Origin: Haloimpatiens sp. FM7315
Lineage (GTDB): Bacteria > Bacillota > Clostridia > Clostridiales > Clostridiaceae
Direction: 5' to 3'
DNA length: 64,000 nt
NCBI GenBank assembly: GCA_041861885.1
Contig: JBGVUE010000001.1
Span: 1,166,001 to 1,230,000 of the forward strand
Position numbers and translations under genes: made by a program. How positions within the stretch are numbered: position 1 is the stretch's first letter; each line of letters opens with the position of its first letter. The notes beneath the pieces were generated by a model. It was not told the DNA's origin and did no database searches. It saw only the letters and a list, made by a program, of their open reading frames with translations. This document shows, one piece after another, positions 57,186-64,000 of the stretch.

Positions 57186-57233
57186 AATCACTCCCTTATT
57201 ATTAAAGCATGATATTTATTAAAGGGAGTGATT
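57186..57233 (+). promoter_or_regulatory. Leader hairpin that can hide the ribosome binding site
   Basis: AATCACTCCCTT (57186-57197) is the exact reverse complement of AAGGGAGTGATT (57222-57233), which contains the Shine-Dalgarno of the next gene. The 24-base loop makes it a plausible translational switch. Confidence 0.55.
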
Positions 57234-57236
57234 TTT

Positions 57237-58382
57237 GTGAAAAAAAGAAATTATTTTAAATGGATTATATCAATATTTTTTCTAGTATTTGCCCCTGTTA
57301 TGGGATATTTTCATCAGGTTAAAGGAGGAGGCCCTAATGGAGCTCCATCCGTTGATGCTATGTGTCCTTTTGGAGGATTAGAAACGCTTTTCTCTCTAAT
57401 AAAAGATGGGACTTATTTAAAGAAGATTGAACCTTCATCCTTTATTATTTTAATATGTGTTATACTGCTTACGGTTTTATTTGGAAGAATATTTTGCGGG
57501 TATATTTGTCCTCTTGGAACTATTCAAAGTCTTATAAATAAATTGGGAAAGAAATTAAAAATAAAACAAATAAAATTAAATGGAAAAATTCACAAAGTAT
57601 TACAATTTGCTAAGTATTTTGTTTTGGCTATAGTTTTAGTTACAACTTATAGAGCAGGAGAGCTAATATTAAGAACAATGGATCCTTGGGCTACTTTTAT
57701 GCATTTTGGATCAGGTACTGAAATATTTACTGAATTTTTAATGGGTTTCATTATACTTATGCTTATATTTATTACTTCACTTTTTATAGAAAGAGCTTGG
57801 TGCAGGTATTTTTGCCCTCTAGGAGCTTTTCTATCTTTAATATCGGTATTTAGAATATTTAAAGTAAAAAGAAATTCTTCTACTTGTGTAAATTGTAAGA
57901 AATGTACTAGGAATTGCCCAATGGGATTAGAGGTTCATAATTCTAGTTCAACTAATAGTATGGAATGTATAAGCTGTGGAGAATGTATAACAGAATGCCC
58001 AAAGGAGAATGTTTTAGAGATGAAAAAGGGCAAGAGTAAACTTTCTTTTAAGGCTATAGGATTTAGTATTATATTGGTTATGGTTTTGGTAATAGGTGGT
58101 GCAAAGGCAATTGGAAAATTTGAAGTAGCACAAGGAAATAAAGAAGTGTTGACTGAAAAAGGAGTTTTAAATCCTGATAACATAAGGGGATATATGACAA
58201 TAAAGGATATATCTAAAGAATTCGATATTGAGGTTTCAGTTTTGTTAAAGGAGTGCGAGCTTCCAGAGGATACAGATATAAATAAGTCAATTAAAGATTT
58301 AAAAACTGAATTAGAAGAAAAAGGCATAGAATTTGAAACTGAAGATTTAAGAGAGGCTATTTTAAAAATACAAGAAAAATAA
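57237..58382 (+). CDS. Membrane 4Fe-4S polyferredoxin with C-terminal helical domain
   Basis: 381 aa from GTG 57237, eight bases after GGGAG. Membrane segments with FCGYICPLGT and WCRYFCPLGAF motifs as in NapH/NosR-type proteins, then a 2x4Fe-4S ferredoxin (CVNCKKCTRNCP and CISCGECITECP), a further membrane segment near 265-285 and about 80 soluble residues (TIKDISKEFDIEVSVLLKE). It likely carries electrons between membrane and periplasm-facing partners. No partner reductase is adjacent. Confidence 0.85.
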   Translation: MKKRNYFKWIISIFFLVFAPVMGYFHQVKGGGPNGAPSVDAMCPFGGLETLFSLIKDGTYLKKIEPSSFIILICVILLTVLFGRIFCGYICPLGTIQSLINKLGKKLKIKQIKLNGKIHKVLQFAKYFVLAIVLVTTYRAGELILRTMDPWATFMHFGSGTEIFTEFLMGFIILMLIFITSLFIERAWCRYFCPLGAFLSLISVFRIFKVKRNSSTCVNCKKCTRNCPMGLEVHNSSSTNSMECISCGECITECPKENVLEMKKGKSKLSFKAIGFSIILVMVLVIGGAKAIGKFEVAQGNKEVLTEKGVLNPDNIRGYMTIKDISKEFDIEVSVLLKECELPEDTDINKSIKDLKTELEEKGIEFETEDLREAILKIQEK

Positions 58383-58383
58383 T

Positions 58384-58430
58384 AAAGAAAACCTATGGGT
58401 CATAATACCTCATAGGTTTTCTTTATTTTT
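58384..58430 (+). terminator. Terminator
   Basis: AAAGAAAACCTATGGG pairs with CTCATAGGTTTTCTTT and ends in a T-rich tail, after the polyferredoxin gene. Confidence 0.8.
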
Positions 58431-58608
58431 GAAGTTAACTAAAAAAATAATAAATCATTTTAATTAAATTTTAGTATTAAGCAAATAATATGTTTATAAT
58501 TTAAGTTCTAAAGGAATAAATAAGAATGTAATAAAATTATAAGAATGTAAAGGATTATAAAAACTGTTTATAACGTTAAAAAATATAATAAAATACGATA
58601 AATAATAC

Positions 58609-58637
58609 TTGACAAAATATTCATAAAATAATAGTAT
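58609..58637 (+). promoter_or_regulatory. Sigma-A promoter of the YbjQ gene
   Basis: TTGACA (58609-58614) and TAGTAT (58632-58637), 17-base spacer. The upstream stretch to 58430 has no gene. Confidence 0.72.
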
Positions 58638-58675
58638 TATTATATAAAGTAAAAGTAAATTAAGGAGGGAAAAAT

Positions 58676-58996
58676 ATGATAGTTACTACAACACCACAAA
58701 TAGAAGGTAAAAAAATAGTTCAGTACAGAGGAATAGTATGTGGAGAGGTAATTTCAGGTGTTAATTTTGTTAAAGATTTTATGGCTGGGATTAGAGACTT
58801 AGTTGGTGGAAGATCTGAAACTTACGAAGATGAAATGATAAAAGCTAGAGAAGGGGCATTAGCTGAAATGATGAGAAGAGCAGGAGAGTTAGGTGCTAAT
58901 GCTTTAGTTGGTGTAGACATAGATTATGAAGTTCTTGGACAAAACGGAAGTATGCTTATGGTAACTGCTTCTGGAACTGCTGTTGTAATTGAATAG
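58676..58996 (+). CDS. YbjQ/UPF0145-family protein
   Basis: 106 aa. The pattern [34 protein letters not shown] and [15 protein letters not shown] is the complete YbjQ domain, which forms pentameric rings and is annotated as heavy-metal-binding. Function is not established. ATG 58676 after GGAGGG, between its own promoter and terminator. Confidence 0.92.
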   Translation: MIVTTTPQIEGKKIVQYRGIVCGEVISGVNFVKDFMAGIRDLVGGRSETYEDEMIKAREGALAEMMRRAGELGANALVGVDIDYEVLGQNGSMLMVTASGTAVVIE

Positions 58997-59012
58997 ATAA
59001 TTTTTTAGATTA

Positions 59013-59047
59013 GAAAACCGAGGCGTAAATTACGCCTCGGTTTTTTG
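59013..59047 (+). terminator. Terminator
   Basis: AAAACCGAGGCGTAA and TTACGCCTCGGTTTT form a GC-rich stem followed by Ts. Confidence 0.9.
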
Positions 59048-59210
59048 GGGTTATCTTCATAAAATAATATATGAAAATGTTTAAAGTTGTTGAAAATATT
59101 TGAAAAATGTTGAAAATTTATATTTTTTAGTTTAAAATGTTTTTAAAATATTAATTTAGATAAAATTAAAAAAAATGTATATAACATTATGGAATGGAGG
59201 CAGATAGGCT

Positions 59211-61285
59211 GTGAAAAAAATAAGTACAAAAATAATTTTAGCAATTTTAGCCTGTTCAATTACTTTAGCAGTGCTGATTTCTCAGATATCAGTATATAGT
59301 GCAAAGAAGATGATTATTGAAAAAAGTAATGCATTAATATCCAATCAAGTTCAAATTAAAGCAGATGAGTTAAACAAGCAGTTTGATATAGCAAATTCTA
59401 CAGTGGATGGAATATCTAGGGCTGTTTCCGGAATGTTAGATGAGGTTGTAATTAGAAAGGAACCAGGAAGAGCTATAAATATAATTAAACCTGTAGTAAA
59501 AAATTATACAAATGATATGATAGAAAAAGTTTACGTGGAATTGAATAACAGTGCTACAAAAGGGGATTTTGCTATACAGTATAGTAAAGATACAGGAAAG
59601 TTTAATGAAGAAATTTTTAACTTAAAAGGAGAAGTTTTTGAAAAAGATGATCCAGACTTAGAATGGTATTTTAAGCCCATTGAAAAACAAAAGATGATTT
59701 GGACCAAACCATACCTAGACAGTGAAAGTAAAGTAAAGATGGTTTCTTGTATTAAACCAATATACAAAGAAAAAACATTGTTAGGTGTTGTTGGTGTAGA
59801 TATAAGTATTGAAAAATGCATTAAATTAGTGAATTCAATGAAAATATATGATACAGGAATAGTGTTTTTATTTGATGGGGATCTTAATAATGTTGTAAAT
59901 AAAATCCAGACTAATGAGGGGAATTTTAAAAATATTAAAGATGTAGAAAATAAAGAATTAAATAAAATAATAACTAATATGAGAGAAAACAAATCAGGAA
60001 CTAATAAATATTCTTATAAAAATGAAAAAAATATTTTTGGATTTGGGCATTTAAATAATGGCTGGATACTTGGAGTAACAGTGAATGAAAAAATAGTAAT
60101 GGAAGGTGTTTATGATTTATTTATGTTTTTAAACATTCTTCTTATTGTAGGCATAATAATAATTTTAATTTTAGCTTATTATTTTGGTAAAAAACTATCA
60201 AAACCTATAGTTTTAAGTACAGGATATATTGAAAAATTATCAAATTTTGATTTGCGATTAAATGATGATAAAGAGGTTATAAAAAAGACATCTAAATTGA
60301 AAGATGAAATGGGAATTATGCTAAAATCAATATTTAAACTAAGATCAAAATTGCATAATTTATCAAAGAGTCTTAAGAATAATTCTAAAGATGTATTGGG
60401 TCAGTCTGAAAATATTTTTGCTCTTTCAAAAATGCTCTTGAATCTATGGATTTGGTTTCAAAAACCTCTGGAGAGCTGGCAAAGGGAGCTACAGATCAGG
60501 CTACTCAAGGTCAAAAGGCATTAGAGAGAATGATGAAATTTGCTGATAAAATCAATCTAGCTTCAGGGAATTGCAAAGAAGTAGAAAAATATTCTAAAAG
60601 TACAGAGAGTTTGAAAGAAAAAGCTATGGATTCTATGGAAAATTTAGAAGAAAAATTAGATCATAATAACAAAATGGTGAAGAAATTGGTTTTAAGCATA
60701 GAAACCCTAGCAGACAAATCAAGTTATATAGAAAAAATATTAGAAACTATAGAGGCTATTTCAGAGCAAACAAATTTGCTTTCATTAAATGCAGCTATTG
60801 AAGCTGTTAGAGCTGGAAACTCAGGTAAAGGATTTGCAGTAGTAGCAGAGGAAATAAGAAAGCTAGCAGAAGAATCTTCAGGTGCTACAAAGAAAATAGG
60901 AGAGATAGTAAAGGAAATAAAAGAAGAAATTAAAGAATCTAAAGGCAATATGGTTATAGTAAAAGAATCTAGTGAAATATGTGATAGTGCTCTAAAAGAG
61001 GCAGTAGATTCTTTTAATTTAATAAGTGATAACATTAGTAAAACAATAATTAATATTGAGACATTGACTGTAAATCTAGAGGGTGTAGATAAAGATAAGG
61101 GTGATGTTGTAAATTCTATTGAGGAAATAGCTTCAATTTCAGAAGAATCTGCAGCAGCTATTGAGGAGATATCGGCTTCTATGAATGAACAAGTTTTATC
61201 TTTAGAAAATATAAAAAATTCTGCTAGCAAATTAAAGGATATTGCAGATACTTTAGATAGTATTGTAAATAAAATAAAATTATAG
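59211..61285 (+). CDS. Methyl-accepting chemotaxis protein with dCache-type sensor, frameshifted
   Basis: GTG 59211 after GGAGG. First membrane segment about 8-28, then a roughly 270-residue extracellular dCache-like sensor ([27 protein letters not shown]), second segment about 300-322, HAMP-like linker and MCP domain. The frame breaks at A5 (60428-60432); a sixth A gives [18 protein letters not shown]. The signalling tip [20 protein letters not shown] has Val for the usual Ala. About 691 aa when joined. The ligand is unknown. Confidence 0.88.
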
Positions 61286-61298
61286 TATTTAATATTAC

Positions 61299-61352
61299 AA
61301 AACTCAGTTAATATTAAATTATGAAAGTTATATTTAATATTAACTGAGTTTT
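61299..61352. terminator. Long hairpin terminator
   Basis: AAAACTCAGTTAATATTAAA and its perfect complement form a stem of about 20 bp between the chemoreceptor and the convergent ECF gene. Confidence 0.85.
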
Positions 61353-61391
61353 AATACTTACTATTTGAGTATAAATTATATAAGATTTAAA

Positions 61392-61964
61392 TTATTTTAC
61401 GATTTTTAATCTATTATGAAGCAATTTAATTAATGGAAGTGCAATTAGCATACCAACAGCCGCTTGACCTATGTTATCAGGAATACTAGCAAGTCCAATG
61501 GTTAAAGCTTCTGTAAAAGAATCTGCTTTAAATAGTACAAATTTAACTAAAAATATTTTCGCAATAAAATAACCAAAAACCATCCATATCCCCGATATTA
61601 CAAAGGCAAATAGATTGTTTAATGTGTTTTTTCCCTTGAAATCACCTCTATAGGCTATAGAAGCTGCAATTAATGCCATAACTGCCTTAATTACAAAGGT
61701 AAAAGGTGCATAATAAGCGTAACCAGATAAGATATCTGCAAGACACATACCTATACCGGCTGTAATCATTCCTTTTTTCTTACCAAATAATATGGCTGCT
61801 AAAAATACCATGCTGTCACCTAAATGTACATATCCAATGCTCATTAAGGTAGGTATTTTTATAACCATAGTAGCAAGACAAATTATAGCAATCATTAAGG
61901 ACATTTGTGTAATGCTTATTGCTTTTTCGTGGTTGTAGATATTTGTTTCAATTTCCTTTTTCAT
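61392..61964 (-). CDS. ECF transporter S component
   Basis: 190 aa from ATG 61964, eight bases after GGGG; longer in-frame starts lack a site. Six hydrophobic segments with IGYVHLGDSMVFLAAILFG and GMCLADILSGYAYYAPFTF, as in ECF substrate-binding proteins of the DUF3816/ribofloT-like group. Substrate not evident; no riboswitch is seen upstream. Confidence 0.82.
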   Translation of the reverse strand: MKKEIETNIYNHEKAISITQMSLMIAIICLATMVIKIPTLMSIGYVHLGDSMVFLAAILFGKKKGMITAGIGMCLADILSGYAYYAPFTFVIKAVMALIAASIAYRGDFKGKNTLNNLFAFVISGIWMVFGYFIAKIFLVKFVLFKADSFTEALTIGLASIPDNIGQAAVGMLIALPLIKLLHNRLKIVK

Positions 61965-62120
61965 ATAAATATCCCCTTTCATAAACCCCATATATTCATA
62001 AAATACAATTATTTTATGTGCATAAGTATAATATAACAAAAATCAATTTAAATAAAGTGTATGGATACGATTAAATCAGCAAAAGAACTATTTTTGAAAA
62101 ATTCAAATTTTTCAAAACCA

Positions 62121-62149
62121 TTTACAATATCATTTTTATATTGTATAAT
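62121..62149 (+). promoter_or_regulatory. Promoter of the hflX leader
   Basis: TTTACA (62121-62126) and TATAAT (62144-62149) are 17 bases apart, about 495 bases upstream of hflX. Transcription would start near 62156. Confidence 0.7.
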
Positions 62150-62197
62150 ATATCCTGTAAAGAAAAAATTTAAAAATGTCTGGAAGGAGACTGTAAA

Positions 62198-62311
62198 ATG
62201 ATTAATATTTTATTTCAAAATAAGTTAAGAAAATATTTAACAATTAAATATACAGTCTGCTGTCAGGAGATTTTTGTAATTAATTTTCATAATCTGTACA
62301 ATATAGCTTGA
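62198..62311 (+). CDS. Upstream open reading frame 1 in the hflX leader (37 codons)
   Basis: ATG 62198 with GGAAGGAGA seven bases upstream; encodes a 37-residue peptide beginning MINILFQNKLRKYLTIKY. AGACTGTA overlapping its ribosome site (62188-62195) is complementary to TACAGTCT inside the frame (62251-62258), so its translation and RNA folding are linked. No similarity recognised; it may be a leader peptide. Confidence 0.45.
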   Translation: MINILFQNKLRKYLTIKYTVCCQEIFVINFHNLYNIA

Positions 62312-62400
62312 TATTCATGGAAATTTAAATGAGATTTTTGTTCTATGTTGGTTTTAGGCTATATGTGATTATAAAATTTTAATTAAATACTTGTATATTG

Positions 62401-62429
62401 ACCGTAGACTTTGTAGCTGCGGTTTTTTT
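62401..62429 (+). terminator. Leader terminator 1
   Basis: ACCGTAG pairs with CTGCGGT (one G-T), followed by seven Ts, inside the leader of hflX. Confidence 0.7.
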
Positions 62430-62456
62430 ATGCTTATTTTTAAAAGATTGTAATAA

Positions 62457-62507
62457 AACTGCAGAAATATTCTAGCTATAAAAGCTTGAATAGCTGCAGT
62501 TTTTTTA
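62457..62507 (+). terminator. Leader terminator 2
   Basis: AACTGCA pairs with TGCAGTT around inner AGCT arms, then seven Ts. Its 3' arm resembles that of terminator 1 (AGCTGC-GTTTTTTTAT). Confidence 0.7.
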
Positions 62508-62562
62508 TAAATTAATATAAATCAGCAAGGTAGAAGCTTCTAATTTATAGGGGGTTATTAAA

Positions 62563-62595
62563 ATGAAAATTTTTATAAGCAGAGAATGGATTTAA
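62563..62595 (+). CDS. Upstream open reading frame 2 in the hflX leader (10 codons)
   Basis: ATAGGGGGT precedes ATG 62563, which begins a ten-residue frame MKIFISREWI ending in TAA 62593. Too short to judge alone; reported because of its good ribosome site and place between the terminators and hflX. Confidence 0.35.
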   Translation: MKIFISREWI

Positions 62596-62643
62596 ATAAA
62601 ATGTTTGTATAGTATAATATAAAATTTAAGTTGGGGTGATTCT

Positions 62644-64000
62644 ATGATACAAGGAAATATTAAAGGCATAAGAAAATCTGTTTTAGAAAGATTAGAAGGG
62701 TTATATGATATAACCCTAGATAAAGAGAGCATTATTTCTTATGAAATAGTAAAAGAAATAAATGAGCTTACCTATATTATTAAAAAGGAAATAAGTGTAT
62801 ATGTAAATAGAAGAGGTAAAATTTTAAATATAGTAGTTGGTAATTTTAAAAGTGATAATATTGAATTTATTGAGGATAAAGGTAAAAAACTAAGCGGTAT
62901 TAGGATAATTCGTTCAAATACAAGTGGAAAATCCAAACTTACAGATGTAGATATATCAGAACTTTTAGATATGAAATTAGATGCTATAATATCTATAGGG
63001 ATTAATGAAAGCATTAGTGAAGTTAGGATAAATATTGGTTTTTGTGATTTAAAAAATAGAATACTAGTATGCAAGGAATTCAATGATTTTAGCACTAATG
63101 AAGCTATAGAATTAAATTTTTGCGAAAAAATTATTTATATAGATAAACTTATTGCAGAAGTAGAAATTCATGGTGAAGATGTTGAAAAGGCAATTTTAGT
63201 TGGTAAGGATAGTTTAGATAGTTTAGAGGAGCTTAAGGGACTTTCCTTGGCCTTAGGGTTTTCTGTAGTTTATGAAGTTTTCCAAAAGAAAAATAAAATA
63301 AACCAAACTTATTATACTGGGGAAGGGAAAGCAAGAGAGCTTAGCTATTTAAGACAGATTAAAAATGCAAATCTTGTGATTTTTGATGATGAATTATCTG
63401 GTTCTAAAGTGCGAAATCTTGAAGATATAATTGGATGCAAAGTAATAGATAGGACAACATTAATATTTGAGATATTTGCAAGAAGAGCTAAAACTAGACA
63501 ATCCAAATTACAGGTAGAGCTTGCAGTTCTCAAGCACAGACTTTCAAGACTAAGAGGATTTGGAGGAGATCTTGATAAGATTAAAGGCGGTGTTGGTGTA
63601 AAAGGGGGAATAGGTTCAAGAGGACCTGGAGAGAAAAAACTTGAAATGGATAGAAGACATATAGATACTAAAATACAATATATTAAAGAGGAACTTCAGA
63701 AAATAGTAGTAGACAGAGAAGTTCAAAGTGCAAATAGAAAAAGAGGTAATATAACTGAAGTAGCTTTAGTGGGTTATACAAATGCTGGAAAATCAACTTT
63801 AAGAAATAAGTTATGTGAGATAGCGTCTATTAATAATAGTAAAAGTAGCGTTTTTGAAGCTGATATGCTTTTTGCTACCTTAGATACTACAGTTAGAGCT
63901 ATAGAATTAGGGGATAATAGAAAAATTGCTTTAGCAGACACAGTTGGGTTTATAAGAAAACTTCCTTTAGAACTTGTAGAGGCCTTTAAGTCAACTTTAG
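62644..64000 (+). CDS. hflX: Ribosome-splitting GTPase HflX, N-terminal part
   Basis: At least 452 codons from ATG 62644, continuing past the window edge with no stop. GGGGTG lies five bases upstream. It has an extended N-terminal region (about 170 residues) before the HflX domain (TGEGKARELSYLRQIKNA), the glycine-rich GPGEKKLEMDRRHI helix and the GTPase domain with Walker A GYTNAGKST at about 377 and DTVGF. It binds 50S subunits and rescues stalled or stressed ribosomes. It sits behind a promoter, two small frames and two terminators. Confidence 0.93.
   Translation, partial: MIQGNIKGIRKSVLERLEGLYDITLDKESIISYEIVKEINELTYIIKKEISVYVNRRGKILNIVVGNFKSDNIEFIEDKGKKLSGIRIIRSNTSGKSKLTDVDISELLDMKLDAIISIGINESISEVRINIGFCDLKNRILVCKEFNDFSTNEAIELNFCEKIIYIDKLIAEVEIHGEDVEKAILVGKDSLDSLEELKGLSLALGFSVVYEVFQKKNKINQTYYTGEGKARELSYLRQIKNANLVIFDDELSGSKVRNLEDIIGCKVIDRTTLIFEIFARRAKTRQSKLQVELAVLKHRLSRLRGFGGDLDKIKGGVGVKGGIGSRGPGEKKLEMDRRHIDTKIQYIKEELQKIVVDREVQSANRKRGNITEVALVGYTNAGKSTLRNKLCEIASINNSKSSVFEADMLFATLDTTVRAIELGDNRKIALADTVGFIRKLPLELVEAFKSTL

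Noticed and set aside
1-64000. CRISPR arrays, insertion sequences or prophage
   Set aside because: No regularly spaced repeats, transposase, terminase or capsid genes seen on either strand.

Overview
The window is low-GC (roughly 30 percent), with AGGAGG-type ribosome binding sites, frequent TTG and GTG starts, spore-related genes (GerMN lipoprotein, spore photoproduct lyase), a lysine riboswitch, strictly anaerobic metabolism and many chemotaxis genes. All of this fits a spore-forming member of Clostridium or a close relative; I cannot name the species.

Layout. 1-116: 3' end of a YfcE-type phosphodiesterase. 144-2304: a 22-tRNA operon built from duplicated blocks, with its own promoter and terminator. 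2538-6636: cell-wall and spore genes (LysM-CAP protein, polysaccharide deacetylase, GerMN lipoprotein) and a Cof-type phosphatase. 6713-12986: an L-ascorbate utilisation locus (ulaC-ulaA-ulaB on the minus strand, a SorC-type regulator, ulaD-ulaE-ulaF on the plus strand) with three copies of a TGAACA-type operator. 13077-25512: housekeeping and small genes (M29 aminopeptidase, two unrelated uracil-DNA glycosylases, SpoU methylase, patatin, acetyltransferases, EcsC, transglutaminase, cyclophilin). 25932-31926: glutamate synthase gltB-gltD. 31977-33898: a CheY-CheC-diguanylate cyclase operon. 34163-43000: flavodoxin, HAD hydrolase, a TudS-like desulfidase divergent from an ECF S-component, NAGPA-type glycosidase, DegV, creatininase family, surE, a polyferredoxin behind a CsoR-like operator, and splB. 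42867-45650: lysA and aspartokinase under a lysine riboswitch. 45764-57110: a peptide locus with a fused chemoreceptor/peptide-binding protein, a Cwp84-like cysteine peptidase, oppABCDF and an MsmK-type ATPase. 57237-64000: a second polyferredoxin, YbjQ, a dCache chemoreceptor, an ECF S-component and the start of hflX behind a long structured leader.

About eighteen genes are broken by one- or two-base indels, nearly all in A/T homopolymers and nearly all repaired by restoring a missing base. Several cases read A7 or T7 where eight bases restore the frame. This looks like systematic under-calling of homopolymers, so I annotate these genes across the break as single genes.

Most interesting leads: the signal-peptide-less chemoreceptor fused to an oligopeptide-binding domain next to a secreted peptidase and Opp importer; the promoter-uORF-tandem-terminator leader of hflX; the TGAACA operator set of the ula locus; two ribosome-binding sites that can be locked in hairpins; the TudS/ECF pair; and a spore photoproduct lyase lacking the usual hydrogen-donor cysteine.
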